Shown: positions 20,382-29,576, counted from the stretch's first letter. The stretch: 64,000 bases of DNA from Bog-793 sp963803025 (GCA_963803025.1 CAWDKZ010000022.1:12585-76584); one strand, 5' to 3'. Program-made: numbers and translations. Notes: generated from the letters alone by a model not told the origin.

Positions 20382-20804
20382 ATGACCTGGCGGGTCGAGG
20401 AGCTGCTCCCGCACCGCGCGCCGTTTCTTTTCGTGTCGGCGATCGACGAGTTGGTGCCCGGAGCGCGCGCCAAGGGACGCTGGGTGCTCCGCGGTGACGA
20501 GCCCTTCTTCGCCGGGCATTTTCCGGGACGTCCGACGGTGCCGGGCGTGTTGCTCGTTGAATCGCTCGCGCAGCTCGGCGCGGCGGCGGTGCTCGCCGAC
20601 GCTCGGTTCGCCGGCAGGTTGCCTCTGTTCGGCGGCATCGACAAGGCCCGCTTCCGCCGTCAGGTGGTGCCCGGTGACGTGTTGGACCTCGAGGTGACGC
20701 TCGGGCGGCTTTCGGCCCGGGCTGGCACCGGACAGGGTGTCGCGTCGGTCGGGGGCCAGCTCGCCTGCGCGACCGGGCTGTTCTTCGTGTTCGCCGAGAC
20801 GTGA
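20382..20804 (+). CDS. FabZ-like 3-hydroxyacyl-ACP dehydratase
   Basis: A 140-residue single hot-dog protein. ATG 20382 has GGAG 5 nt upstream; residues before it in the longer frame belong to the basic tail region of the preceding gene read in another frame. LLPHRAPFLFVSAIDEL, the catalytic-His motif FFAGHFPGRPTVPGVL and the catalytic-Glu motif VESLAQ are those of FabZ. It dehydrates 3-hydroxyacyl thioesters in fatty-acid synthesis. No other fab genes are nearby, so a more specialised acyl chain is possible. It overlaps xth by 4 bp. Confidence 0.82.
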   Translation: MTWRVEELLPHRAPFLFVSAIDELVPGARAKGRWVLRGDEPFFAGHFPGRPTVPGVLLVESLAQLGAAAVLADARFAGRLPLFGGIDKARFRRQVVPGDVLDLEVTLGRLSARAGTGQGVASVGGQLACATGLFFVFAET

Positions 20805-21643
20805 GACCCGCGATGCGCCTCGTCACCTGGAACGTGAACTCGCTGAAGGCCCGCTTGCCCCGCGTCGAGGCATGGATCGGCAGCCACGCGCCCGACGTGC
20901 TGCTGCTCCAGGAGACGAAGTGCACCGACGACGCCTTCCCCGCGGAGGCGTTTGCGCAGCTCGGCTACGAGTCCGCCCACCACGGCGACGGCCGGTGGAA
21001 CGGTGTCGCGATCGTCTCGCGCGTCGGGCTCGCAGACGTTCGCATCGGGTTCCGCGAGCGATCCTCACCTATCTCGGACGAGTGCCGGATCCTGGCGGCC
21101 AACTGCGGTGGGGTGAGGTTTTGCTCGGTCTACGTGCCGAACGGCCGCGTCGTCGATTCCGAGTTCTACGCCGCCAAGCTGGAGTGGCTGGCGAACCTGC
21201 GCCACGAGCTCGACACGACGTGTCTCCCGACCGAGGCCGTCGCGGTCGGCGGCGACTTCAACGTCGCGCCCGAGGACCGCGACGTCTGGGACATCACGCA
21301 GTTCGCAGGCTTGACCCACGTGACGCGAGCGGAACGCGACGCGCTGCGCGCCGTGATGGACTTCGGCCTCGAGGACGTCGTTCGCCGGCTGCACCCCGAC
21401 GACGCGGGGCCCTTCTCGTGGTGGGACTACCGCGGTGGGGCCTTCCACAAGGGCAAGGGCATGCGGATCGACCTCGTGCTCGTCTCAGCCCCGCTCGCCG
21501 CCCGCGTTACCGCCGCCTTCGTCGACCGCGAGGCGCGCAAGGGTCAGGGGAGCGAGCTTCAGCCGTCAGACCACGCTCCCGTCGTCGTCGACGTGATGTC
21601 CGAGGGGAGGCGCGGACAGGCGGTGGCCGAAGGGGAGGGGTGA
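20801..21643 (+). CDS. xth: Exodeoxyribonuclease III
   Basis: A 280-residue Mg-dependent AP endonuclease/3' exonuclease of the EEP superfamily. MRLVTWNVNSLKAR (active-site Asn), LLLQETKCTD (metal Glu), SVYVPNGR (catalytic Tyr region), GGDFNVAPEDRDVWD (Asp/Asn) and SDHAPVVVDV (catalytic Asp-His) appear in order. It works in base-excision repair alongside nfo, also encoded in this window. The start may be GTG 20801, which overlaps the dehydratase stop as GTGA, or ATG 20813. About the last 15 residues are a non-conserved charged tail. Confidence 0.93.
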   Translation: MRPAMRLVTWNVNSLKARLPRVEAWIGSHAPDVLLLQETKCTDDAFPAEAFAQLGYESAHHGDGRWNGVAIVSRVGLADVRIGFRERSSPISDECRILAANCGGVRFCSVYVPNGRVVDSEFYAAKLEWLANLRHELDTTCLPTEAVAVGGDFNVAPEDRDVWDITQFAGLTHVTRAERDALRAVMDFGLEDVVRRLHPDDAGPFSWWDYRGGAFHKGKGMRIDLVLVSAPLAARVTAAFVDREARKGQGSELQPSDHAPVVVDVMSEGRRGQAVAEGEG

Positions 21644-22224
21644 CCTGCCGCGCGGGCCCGCGCCACTGCCGGCGGGCGCGTTGATCGTCCTGCGGCGCCA
21701 CGTGCCCGGCGATCGGGGGGATGCCGGCCTCTTTCTTGATCGAGACAGCTCAGCGCCCAAGGGGCGTTCACTCAGATGGAGGGGCGCGCTCGTCTGATAC
21801 CGGCCACCGGCATCTCACGCCGGTGGGCACCCGGGGTGCCGAAGGTCGGCTGGTCCGACGAGGCGGCGCGCCATGATCGGTTCGGTCGGCGTCGCTGCTT
21901 CGCCCGCCCGGACTCGGGCGGGGAACGCCCGGTCCTCTGCTCCTGCCGCCGGGCGTGCCCGTCGAGTCGGCGCTCAGGGTCACGACGGGCATCCCGTGAG
22001 GCGCGCCCGGAGCAGCTCCGAGGGATCGACTCGCTCTGCCCGGGCTGGCCGCGAGCAGCAACCCCGGAGGCCGGCCGGCTCACGCCACCGACCCACTGCG
22101 GTCCAACCCGGGCGCGGTGCCGCGACTCCCCGTGGCCGGGCCGCGCTCTCCGCTTTGGCGCGCGATCCGCCACGCGCCTTCACGATCGCCGTTCTGCGGC
22201 CCTGGGCGACCGAGTCGCACCCGG
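21644..22224. other. Gene-free convergent intergenic region
   Basis: These 581 bp lie between the stops of xth (plus) and pspAB (minus). Open frames here are Arg/Pro/Ser-rich shadows with no family resemblance, and I see no tRNA or known RNA fold. A weak 7-bp stem at 21752-21768 with a 3-nt loop is the only structure noted. Confidence 0.5.
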
Positions 22225-22815
22225 TCAGTGGACGGGGACGCCCCAGATCGGGAACCAGCGGGTGAGGTCCGGCTCGATGGTGAGGTCCTCGGCGAGCTCG
22301 TTTTTCAACCGGAGCTCGACCTCGTTGTCCCTCGTCTCGGCGGCCGCCGGTACGAAGGGGTAGAACGTCCCGCGCTTGTAGAGGTAGACGAGGTAGATCG
22401 AGGCCGCCGGTCGGGGCGCGCCCGCCTGGGGCGTCGGCGCGAAACCGAAGACCGAGCAGAGGAGCTGCGGCCCGTAGCCGTTCTCCTGGAGCGTGGTGTT
22501 CGTCATGTGGACCCGCGTGACGAGCGTCTGGAAGTCGTCCGCCGCGACGACGACCCAGCGGTAGCCGTACTTGTCGGACTCCTCGTGCACCTTCGCCCCG
22601 GCGTCGTCGCCGAGGTCGAGGAGCGCCGTGAACTCGGTCTCGGTGGAGGCGAAGGCCTGTCCCTCGGCGGGCTTGAAGCACACCCCCGCCTGCCCCGTCG
22701 GCTGGATCCCCTCGGACGCCTCCAGGGTGATCTGCGCCCCGGGCAGCCCGAAGAGCTTGTCGAGGTTGGCCTGGGCCGGTTTCGTCCGGCCGAGCAACGC
22801 GTCGAGGAATCCCAT
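22225..22815 (-). CDS. pspAB: PspA-associated protein PspAB
   Basis: A 196-residue soluble protein beginning MGFLDALLGRTKPAQANLDKL and ending RWFPIWGVPVH. This pattern, and its position after htpX in a pspA operon, match the actinobacterial PspAB family. The molecular function is not established; partners suggest a part in the membrane-stress response built around PspA. ATG 22815 has GGAG about 10 nt upstream. It is the last gene of the minus-strand operon pspA-pspAA-htpX-pspAB, 25 nt after htpX. Confidence 0.85.
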   Translation of the reverse strand: MGFLDALLGRTKPAQANLDKLFGLPGAQITLEASEGIQPTGQAGVCFKPAEGQAFASTETEFTALLDLGDDAGAKVHEESDKYGYRWVVVAADDFQTLVTRVHMTNTTLQENGYGPQLLCSVFGFAPTPQAGAPRPAASIYLVYLYKRGTFYPFVPAAAETRDNEVELRLKNELAEDLTIEPDLTRWFPIWGVPVH

Positions 22816-22840
22816 CGCCCCGGCTCCGCTGCGGTCGCTC

Positions 22841-23773
22841 TTAGGCGGGGTTCCGACGCATCTCGGCGTCGAGCTTGGCGAGCTGGTCGAGGCGCTTCTG
22901 CAGCGGCGGGTGGGTGGAGAAGAGCGAGGACAGGCTCATGCCGGGGGCGAGCGCCGGGGCGAAGTAGAAGGCGTTGAAGTGCTCCGCGGCGCGCAGGTCG
23001 CGCGACGGGATGCGTGACATCTCACCGCTCACCTTGACGAGCGCCTGGGCGAGCAGGGCAGGCTGACCGATGAGGATCGCGCCGCTCCGATCGGCCGCGA
23101 GCTCGCGGTAGCGCGAGAGCGCCCGGATGAGCACGAAGCTGATCGCGTAAAAGATCGCCGAGACGAGGATCATCCCGAGCTCGAAGAGCGCGACCTGGCC
23201 ACCGCCGCCACCGCCCCTGCCCCGGTTGCCCCCGCCGCCGAAGAGGCCCATGAACATGAACATCCTGGTCATGAGCCCGGCGAGGATCCCGAGGAAGCTC
23301 GCGATCGTCATCACGGCGACGTCGCGGTGGGCGACGTGGGAGAGCTCGTGGGCGAGCACCGCCTCGACCTCGGGCTCGTTCAGCCGGCGGAGGAGCCCGG
23401 TCGTCACGCAGACGACGGCGTGCTTCTGGTCGCGCCCGGTGGCGAACGCGTTCGGGATGTCGGTCGGCGCGAGCGCGACGAGCGGCTTGGGCATGTCCGC
23501 CATCGCGACGAGCCGATCGATGACGGCGTGGAGCTGGGGCTGCTGCTCGCGGCTCACGATCCGCCCGCCCATCGAGTACAGGGCGATCTTGTCGGAGAAG
23601 TAGTACTGGACGAACAGGATCCCGAAACCGATGACGAGGATGACGCCGAGGTTGATCTTGGCGAGCACGAGCGCCGTGATGAACACGGCGTAGAGCAGTC
23701 CGAGGAGGAACACCGTCAGCAGCATGTGGCCCGTGAGGCCACGGTCGGCCGGGTAACGAGAGCGGGTTGCCAT
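22841..23773 (-). CDS. htpX: Zinc metalloprotease HtpX
   Basis: A 310-residue M48 membrane protease. Two N-terminal helices (MLLTVFLLGLLYAVFITALVL, LGVILVIGFGILFVQYYF) precede the cytoplasmic zinc site HELSHVAHRD (HExxH, near residue 143). Two further hydrophobic segments flank a Gly-rich linker (GGGGNRGRGGGGGG), and the third ligand lies in YRELAADRSG. It degrades damaged or misassembled membrane proteins. It is placed between pspAA and pspAB, with 9-25 nt gaps, in an envelope-stress operon. Confidence 0.95.
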   Translation of the reverse strand: MATRSRYPADRGLTGHMLLTVFLLGLLYAVFITALVLAKINLGVILVIGFGILFVQYYFSDKIALYSMGGRIVSREQQPQLHAVIDRLVAMADMPKPLVALAPTDIPNAFATGRDQKHAVVCVTTGLLRRLNEPEVEAVLAHELSHVAHRDVAVMTIASFLGILAGLMTRMFMFMGLFGGGGNRGRGGGGGGQVALFELGMILVSAIFYAISFVLIRALSRYRELAADRSGAILIGQPALLAQALVKVSGEMSRIPSRDLRAAEHFNAFYFAPALAPGMSLSSLFSTHPPLQKRLDQLAKLDAEMRRNPA

Positions 23774-23782
23774 TTCCGGCGT

Positions 23783-24073
23783 TCAGCCCTTCTTCCTCTT
23801 GACCTTGATCGTCTCGGACGACAGCAACTCCTGCACCTCGGCGAGCGTCGATGCCGCGGCAGGCAGCGCGAGGTCCGAGGGTGTGATGACGCTCGGGTCG
23901 AGCCTCTTGCCCGAGTTGTGCACCGTCTTCAGGAGCGCGGCGAGCGCCTTGACGAACGCGGCTTCGTCGCTCTTGTCGAGTGCCTTTCCGAGCTTCGCGT
24001 CGAGGTCGTTGAGCTTCTTCGCGGTCGGCTTGTCGACCTTGTACTGGCCGTCTTCGAGGATGCGGACGATCAT
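23783..24073 (-). CDS. pspAA: PspA-associated protein PspAA
   Basis: A 96-residue protein, MIVRILEDGQYKVDKPTAKKLNDLD..., with the compact beta-start and helical body of the PspAA family found next to pspA in actinobacteria and archaea. It probably binds PspA, but its mechanism is unknown. The ATG at 24073 overlaps the pspA stop by 4 bp (ATGA), implying tight coupling. The C-terminal IKVKRKKG is strongly basic. Confidence 0.85.
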   Translation of the reverse strand: MIVRILEDGQYKVDKPTAKKLNDLDAKLGKALDKSDEAAFVKALAALLKTVHNSGKRLDPSVITPSDLALPAAASTLAEVQELLSSETIKVKRKKG

Positions 24074-24945
24074 GACTCACCATCCGCGTCCGGGATGGTG
24101 AACGGGTCGGGGGTCTTCGTCGCGGCTTTATCCGGCGCGTCCTGCACCGGTTCGGCGTCGACGACCTTGTCCTCTTCCGGTGCCTCTTCTTCTTCCGGTG
24201 CCTCTTCTTCCGGCTTGTCCGGCGTACCGAGCGCGCCGGCTGGCGCGGCGACGGCGAGCTGGCCTTTCAGCTGGGCGAGCTCGGCGTCGACCTGGCCGGA
24301 CTGGGAGGCCTTGTCGAGCTCGGCCTGGATCGGGTCCGTGCTCCCGGTGAGGTCGGTGAGTGCGCCCGAGGCGAGGAGCTCGTCGACGGCCCCGGCGCGC
24401 GCCTGCATCTGGGCGATCTTGTCCTGGGCCCGTTGCATCGCCATGCCGGTGTCACTCATCGACTCGGAGATGCCCGAGACGGCCTCGCCGATCTTGGTCT
24501 GGGCCTGGGCGGCGGTGTAGCTCGCCTTCAGCGTCTCTTTCTGGGTGCGGAACGCCTCGACGCGCGACTGGAGCTGTTGGGTCGTCTGGACGAGCTTGTC
24601 CTCCTGCGCGACGAGCTGGTCGTGCTGGGTCTTCAGCCCTTCGAGCTGGGTCGCGATCGCGGCACGCCGCGTGAGCGCCTCGCGGGCGAGGTCCTCGCGG
24701 TTCTGGCCGAGGGCCGTGCGTGCCTGATCTTGCAGCTTGTTGGCACTCACCTGGAGCTGCTCGGCCTGGAGTTCGATCCGCTTGCGGGCGGTCGCGACGT
24801 CGGCGACGCCCCGGCGCACCTGCTGGAGCTGCTCGAGCTGTTTCTCATAGGAGAGATCGAGCGTCTCGCGGGGGTCCTCGACGCGGTCGAGGACCTTGTT
24901 CGCCTTCGCCTGCACGACGCCGCTCAGGCGTTTCATCACGCTCAT
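24070..24945 (-). CDS. pspA: Phage shock protein A (PspA/IM30 family)
   Basis: A 291-residue ESCRT-III-like membrane-remodelling protein. ATG 24945 is chosen over the longer frame because GGAGGG lies about 8 nt upstream and the family N-terminus (MSVMKRLSGVVQAKANKVLDR) begins there. A long helical coiled coil (~20-210) includes DPRETLDLSYEKQLEQLQQV. The C-terminus carries an acidic low-complexity stretch with a repeated APEEEE unit, then Asp/Pro-rich residues not seen in the E. coli protein. It assembles on stressed cytoplasmic membrane to limit proton leakage. It is the first gene of a four-gene operon. Confidence 0.92.
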   Translation of the reverse strand: MSVMKRLSGVVQAKANKVLDRVEDPRETLDLSYEKQLEQLQQVRRGVADVATARKRIELQAEQLQVSANKLQDQARTALGQNREDLAREALTRRAAIATQLEGLKTQHDQLVAQEDKLVQTTQQLQSRVEAFRTQKETLKASYTAAQAQTKIGEAVSGISESMSDTGMAMQRAQDKIAQMQARAGAVDELLASGALTDLTGSTDPIQAELDKASQSGQVDAELAQLKGQLAVAAPAGALGTPDKPEEEAPEEEEAPEEDKVVDAEPVQDAPDKAATKTPDPFTIPDADGES

Positions 24946-25110
24946 CGCTCGCTCCCTCCGAGACGAACCGGCCAATTCGGGGCCGATCCTTAGCCAGACG
25001 CTCCCGCACCCGCGAGATGGCGGCCGCGGCCTTCGACGATGTGAGCATACGCCGACCGCTCGCTGTCTTGGCGGGCGGGCCAGGCCGATCGGACCGTCGA
25101 TCGCGGGCGG

Positions 25111-25116
25111 TATCTT
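25111..25116 (+). promoter_or_regulatory. mca -10 box (TATCTT)
   Basis: TATCTT ends 7 nt before ATG 25124, consistent with a leaderless mca transcript. It is divergent from pspA. Confidence 0.5.
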
Positions 25117-25123
25117 CGTTCCC

Positions 25124-26011
25124 ATGCGGGATCGTCTCTGTCTTCTCGCCGTGCACGCCCACCCGGACGACGAGGCGTCGAAGGGTGCGGGAACGATCGC
25201 GCGCTACCACGCCGAGGGCGTGCACACGGTGCTCGTGACGGCGACCGGCGGGGAGGAAGGCGAGATCCTCAACCCCTCGTTCGACACGGCCGAGGTCCGC
25301 GCCGACATCGGCGCGATCCGCCGCCGCGAGCTCGCGGCCGCAGCCGCCGTGATCGGCTACGACGAGGTCGTGCTGCTGGGGTACCGGGACTCGGGGATGG
25401 CCGACACGCCGGCGAACACCGATCCGCGCTGTTTCGCCCAGGCGCCGCTCGCCGAGGCGGTCGGTCGGCTCATCGCCGAGATCCGCCGGGTCCGCCCGCA
25501 GGTGATCGTGACCTATCCCGACGAGCAGAGCCGGTACCGGCACCCCGACCACCTCCGGGTGCACGAGATCTCCGTCGTCGCGTTCGACGCCGCCGGTGAC
25601 CCCGCGGCCTTCCCGCGCGCCGGCGAGGCCTACCAGCCCGAGAAGCTCTACTTCACGGTGTGGTCGCTCGAGCAGACGATGCGGCGGCACGAGAAGTTCC
25701 TCGAGCTTGGCATCGACTCGCCGTACGCCGAGTGGTTCGAAGACGGCTGGCCGAACCGGGTGAGCGAGGTCGCGCCCACGGCGAGGATCGACGTCCGGGA
25801 GTACTACGACGCCCGCCGCGGCGGCCTTCTCGCCCACGCGACCCAGATCGACCCGTCGTCGCCGTTCTGGTTCGGGCTGCCCGAGGACGTCGACCGCGCC
25901 CTCTACGCGGCCGACGCCTACGTGTGCGCCCGCAGCCTCGTCGGGCCGATCGGCGAGGAGGACGACCTGTTCGCCGGGATCAGGGAGAAAGTCACGGCCT
26001 CCGGGGGGTAG
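25124..26011 (+). CDS. mca: Mycothiol S-conjugate amidase
   Basis: A 295-residue LmbE/PIG-L-type zinc amidase. LAVHAHPDDEASKGAGT (His13, Asp16) and YRHPDHLRVHE carry the metal ligands. VTATGGEEGEILNP and AHATQIDPSSPFW match Mca rather than the biosynthetic deacetylase MshB. It cleaves mycothiol S-conjugates into a mercapturic acid and GlcN-Ins, detoxifying electrophiles. Its presence implies a mycothiol-producing actinobacterium. The start at ATG 25124 is set by the adjacent -10; the longer frame runs back into pspA. Confidence 0.93.
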   Translation: MRDRLCLLAVHAHPDDEASKGAGTIARYHAEGVHTVLVTATGGEEGEILNPSFDTAEVRADIGAIRRRELAAAAAVIGYDEVVLLGYRDSGMADTPANTDPRCFAQAPLAEAVGRLIAEIRRVRPQVIVTYPDEQSRYRHPDHLRVHEISVVAFDAAGDPAAFPRAGEAYQPEKLYFTVWSLEQTMRRHEKFLELGIDSPYAEWFEDGWPNRVSEVAPTARIDVREYYDARRGGLLAHATQIDPSSPFWFGLPEDVDRALYAADAYVCARSLVGPIGEEDDLFAGIREKVTASGG

Positions 26012-26069
26012 AAAAGGGGGGCGGCGTTCCCGAGGGAGCCGCCGGCCGACTCACCAAGGAGGTCCCGAC

Positions 26070-26456
26070 GTGGCGAAGTGGCTCACCCAGGAGTGGCTCG
26101 ACGAGAGCACCCGTCTCGCCGCGACCCAACCGGTCCATCCGGGCGCCTCGGCGAGGCTCCAGTACGTCGTCACCGGTGGTCCCGCCGGCGACGTGGCGTA
26201 CTACTGGATCGTCCAGGACGGTCAGCTCGTCGAGAACCGGTTGGGCGAGCTCGCCGATTCCGAGGTGACGCTCACCGAGAGCTACGAGGACGCGAAGCGG
26301 ATGCAGCAGGGCGAGCTCGACACGAACACCGCGTTCATGCAGGGCAAGGTCAAGGTGACCGGCGACGTCGCCAAGCTCATGGCGCTGCTGCCGATCACGA
26401 TGTCGCCGGAGTTCGCCGAGTTCGAGAAACAGGTGCTCGCGATCACCGAGTTCTGA
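26070..26456 (+). CDS. SCP2 sterol-transfer family protein
   Basis: A 128-residue protein with a strong ribosome site (AAGGAGG, 7 nt before GTG 26070). WIVQDGQLVENRLGELADSEVTLT, followed by AFMQGKVKVTGDVAKLMALLPI, is the SCP2 fold signature: a hydrophobic-tunnel domain that binds lipids or acyl chains. A function in lipid carriage is inferred from the fold only. It is 58 nt downstream of mca. Confidence 0.82.
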   Translation: MAKWLTQEWLDESTRLAATQPVHPGASARLQYVVTGGPAGDVAYYWIVQDGQLVENRLGELADSEVTLTESYEDAKRMQQGELDTNTAFMQGKVKVTGDVAKLMALLPITMSPEFAEFEKQVLAITEF

Positions 26457-26567
26457 TTCGCTCGCCCGCGTCACCGGCGGAGCGGCGGCCGTTCCAACGA
26501 TTGGCCCACACTCGGTACGATGTGGAGGTGGCGAAGCCGCGACGTTGGCCTTCCGTTGCGACCTTCG

Positions 26568-27827
26568 ATGTCCGCTGAGTTCGTCCACCTCTCCTCGATC
26601 ATCCGGAGCCCGCTCGTCGACCCGGTGGGGGAACGGATCGGTCGGGTCGACGACCTGATCGTCCGTCTCGACGGCAAGCCGCACCCGCCGATCACCGGGG
26701 TCGTCGCGCGCGTCGCCGGGCGCGAACTCTTCATCCCGGTCGAGCGGATCGCGACGATGCGGCCCCGGTTCGTCCAGCTGATCGGGCAGACGCTCGCGCT
26801 CGGCCGCTTCGAACGCCGGCCGGGCGAGCTGCTGCTGGCCCGCGACCTCCAGGCACGCCATCTCATCCATATCGTCGGCGCGCACCTCATCCGGGCGAAC
26901 GAGATCGAGCTCGCCGAGACCGATGGCCTCTGGCAGGTCGTCGGTGTCGACCCCTCGGGCCGCGGCGTGCTGCGTCGCCTCATGCCGCGCCCCCTCGCCT
27001 GCCGGATCCGCACGAAGTCGCTCGTCGACTGGGGGAGCATCGAGCCGTTCGTCGCGCACGTGCCGACCGCGCGCATGCGGATCCCGTTGCGCAAGCTCTC
27101 CCGGCTGCGCCCGGCGCAGATCGCCGACCTCGTCGAGGCGGCTTCGCACGAGGAGGGCGAGGAGATCATCGAGGCGGTGAGCCTCGACCGGGAGCTCGAA
27201 GCCGATGTGTTTGAGGAACTCGACCCCGAGCATCAGCGGGAGTTCCTCGAATCCCGTTCGAACGCCGAGGCGGCGCGCGTGCTCGCGACGATGGCGCCGG
27301 ACGACGCCGCGGATCTCATCAACGATCTCGATCAGGATCGCCGCGTCGCCGTGCTCGAGACGCTGCCGCCGCGCCAGCAGGCCAAGGTGCGCCGGCTGCT
27401 CAACTACAACCCGGAGACCGGCGGGGGGTTGATGAACCCGGACTTCCTGTCCCTTCCCGCCACGACGACGGCCGGGGAGGCGTTGGAGGCGATCCGCCGC
27501 AGTGACACCGCGCCCGAGGCGCTGGCGACGGTGTACACGAGCGACCAAGAAGGTCGGATCTCCGGGACGGTCTCGGTCGTGCGGCTCCTGAAGGCCTCCC
27601 CCCGGGCCAAGCTGTCTTCGATCGCCGAACGCGATCCCCCGACGGTGCGCGCCGACGCGGACATCCACGCGATCGTGCGCAAGATGTCGGACTTCAACCT
27701 CTCGACGGCACCGGTCGTCGACGAGGACCACCGCATGCTCGGCGTCATCACCGTCGACGACGTGCTCGAGCTGTTGCTGCCGACGGGGTGGCGGCGCGAC
27801 TTCGGGATGACCGCGGCGGACGAGTAG
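26568..27827 (+). CDS. Soluble PRC-barrel / MgtE_N / CBS-pair protein
   Basis: A 419-residue cytoplasmic protein. An N-terminal part of ~150 residues with a PRC-barrel-like repeat (SSIIRSPLVDPVGERIGRVD) is followed by an MgtE N-terminal superhelical domain (~175-285; ATMAPDDAADLINDLDQDRR) and a CBS pair (~290-405; FNLSTAPVVDEDHRMLGVIT). The MgtE transmembrane channel domain is entirely missing. In MgtE the N and CBS domains sense Mg2+ and gate the pore, so this is probably a free-standing Mg2+ sensor or regulator. ATG 26568 was chosen; ATG 26520 lies just after a TACGAT box. An M-box-controlled transporter is two genes downstream. Confidence 0.85.
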   Translation: MSAEFVHLSSIIRSPLVDPVGERIGRVDDLIVRLDGKPHPPITGVVARVAGRELFIPVERIATMRPRFVQLIGQTLALGRFERRPGELLLARDLQARHLIHIVGAHLIRANEIELAETDGLWQVVGVDPSGRGVLRRLMPRPLACRIRTKSLVDWGSIEPFVAHVPTARMRIPLRKLSRLRPAQIADLVEAASHEEGEEIIEAVSLDRELEADVFEELDPEHQREFLESRSNAEAARVLATMAPDDAADLINDLDQDRRVAVLETLPPRQQAKVRRLLNYNPETGGGLMNPDFLSLPATTTAGEALEAIRRSDTAPEALATVYTSDQEGRISGTVSVVRLLKASPRAKLSSIAERDPPTVRADADIHAIVRKMSDFNLSTAPVVDEDHRMLGVITVDDVLELLLPTGWRRDFGMTAADE

Positions 27828-27918
27828 CCGGACCCAGCCGACGCCGATCGCCTTGGTCGCGCCGTTACAGTTGGCGCGAGGGCGCGTCCGCGTCCAGGGA
27901 AGATCGGCAAGGCGACCC

Positions 27919-29436
27919 ATGCGTGCGTTGAGAACCCTCGCTCCCCTCGTGCTCCTCGTGGCTGGCTCGGCGTCGTTTCTCGGCGCGGGAGCGGCGAACG
28001 TGTCCAGCCGCGCCCGGGTCGCGGGCCACGCGACCCCGGCGACGGTGAACTGGGCGACCTGTCGCGGCCACGCCACGTTCCGCTGCGCGTCGATCCCCGT
28101 GCCGATCGACTACGCGAAACCCTCGCTCGGCACGATCGACCTCGCCGTCGTGATGCTCCCCTCGACCGGCGAGCATCCGCTCGGCGACGTCTTCACGAAC
28201 CCGGGTGGACCAGGCGGCTCGGGGGTGGACTTCCTCGAGCAGAACGCGTCGTCGTTCCCTGCCTCGCTACGTGCGAGGTTCAACGTCGTGAGCTGGGACC
28301 CACGCGGCGTCGATCGCAGTGATCCCGTCGACTGCGTCAACGCCAACGGCGTCCGCAAGCTCACCCAGACCGACCCGCAGCCTTCGACGCCGGCCGAGAT
28401 CGCGCTGGTCGTGAAGGAGACGAAAGCGTTCGTCGCGGACTGTGTCGCGCACACGTCGCGTCTTCTGCTCGAGAACGTCGGGACGCGCACGACGATCGAG
28501 GATCTCGACCGCCTGCGCGCCGACCTCGGGCAGGCCAAGCTCGATTATCTCGGCTTCTCCTACGGGACGTACATCGGCGAGCAGTACGCGGAGAAGTACC
28601 CCACCCACATTCGGGCGATGGTTCTCGACGGCGCGCTCGACCCGGCCCTCTCCCTCACCGCGGGGGACCGCCAGCAGGCGCTCGGCTTCGAGCTCGACCT
28701 GCACGCCTTCTTCCACTGGTGCGATGCGAACGCGTCCTGCCACAAGCTCCTGCCCAGCGGCGCGCAGGTCTCCTACGACAAGCTGTTCGCGTTCTTCGAT
28801 GCGGGTGGGGTCATCTCGGCTGACTTCAAGCCGCTCTACGGCGGGGTCCAGCCGGTGACCCTCGGCGTCGCCGAGCTCGGCGTGATCTCGACGCTGTATT
28901 CCGACCAAGCCTGGCCCTATCTCGGCCAGGCGATCGAACAGGGTCTGCACCGCAACGGCGACCTGCTCGCGGAGCTCGCCTACCAATACGAGGGGCTGCA
29001 GCCCAACGGCACCTTCACGAACGAGGACGAGGCGAACGTCGCGATCAACTGCGTCGACTCCCCATCGCCGCGACAGCTGTCGTTCTACGAGAGGCTCGCG
29101 AAGCAACTCGCCGCCGTCGCACCGGACTTCGGGACGTCGGAGGCGTGGGGTTCGCTGACCTGCGCCTACTGGCCGATACCGGCACAGGGGACCCCCGGCC
29201 CGATCCACGCCCCGGGCACGCCGAAGATCCTCGTCGTCGGCTCGACGGGCGACCCCGCGACCCCCTACGCCTGGGCGAAGGCGATCGCCGCGCAGCTCGA
29301 CAACGCGGTGTTGCTCACGCGGACGGGAACCGGCCACACGGGGTACTTCTCGAGTTCGTGCATCCGGAGCTACGTCGACCGCTATCTCGAGACCCTCGCG
29401 ACGCCGGCGGCCCACACCGTCTGTCCGAGCGACTGA
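27919..29436 (+). CDS. Secreted alpha/beta hydrolase (TAP-like peptidase)
   Basis: A 505-residue exported hydrolase. The N-terminus MRALRTLAPLVLLVAGSASF is a signal peptide. The oxyanion element is NPGGPGGSG, the nucleophile elbow is GFSYGTYIG, and the remaining triad members lie in STGDPATP (Asp) and GTGHTGY (His) in a C-terminal TAP-like domain. Six or more cysteines suggest disulfides outside the cell. The family includes tripeptidyl aminopeptidases and mycobacterial Hip1/CaeA-type enzymes; whether it is a peptidase or an esterase is not decided by sequence. ATG 27919 is the start immediately preceding the signal peptide. A TACAGT box (27866-27871) may be its promoter. Confidence 0.85.
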   Translation: MRALRTLAPLVLLVAGSASFLGAGAANVSSRARVAGHATPATVNWATCRGHATFRCASIPVPIDYAKPSLGTIDLAVVMLPSTGEHPLGDVFTNPGGPGGSGVDFLEQNASSFPASLRARFNVVSWDPRGVDRSDPVDCVNANGVRKLTQTDPQPSTPAEIALVVKETKAFVADCVAHTSRLLLENVGTRTTIEDLDRLRADLGQAKLDYLGFSYGTYIGEQYAEKYPTHIRAMVLDGALDPALSLTAGDRQQALGFELDLHAFFHWCDANASCHKLLPSGAQVSYDKLFAFFDAGGVISADFKPLYGGVQPVTLGVAELGVISTLYSDQAWPYLGQAIEQGLHRNGDLLAELAYQYEGLQPNGTFTNEDEANVAINCVDSPSPRQLSFYERLAKQLAAVAPDFGTSEAWGSLTCAYWPIPAQGTPGPIHAPGTPKILVVGSTGDPATPYAWAKAIAAQLDNAVLLTRTGTGHTGYFSSSCIRSYVDRYLETLATPAAHTVCPSD

Positions 29437-29554
29437 CGGCGGGAGGAGCGAGCGGCCGCGACCGCGCCGGGGCCGGACGGATTTTCGCCCGGGCCGTCCG
29501 GACGGACCGCGAGGTGTTCCTCGTGAAGTGCTGGAGCGTCGCGGGCGACCCGGG

Positions 29555-29560
29555 TAACAT
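29555..29560 (+). promoter_or_regulatory. Promoter of the M-box transcript (-10 TAACAT)
   Basis: TAACAT lies 17 nt before the first paired base of the M-box, so transcription would begin just ahead of the aptamer. The stretch 29437-29554, after the hydrolase stop, shows nothing else. Confidence 0.5.
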
Positions 29561-29576
29561 CCCCGTGCAAGCAGTC

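Noticed and set aside
21752..21768. A 7-bp stem with a 3-nt loop as a terminator between xth and pspAB
   Set aside because: It is short, contains a G-T pair, has no T-run, and lies more than 100 bp from the xth stop; stems of this size are common by chance at this GC.
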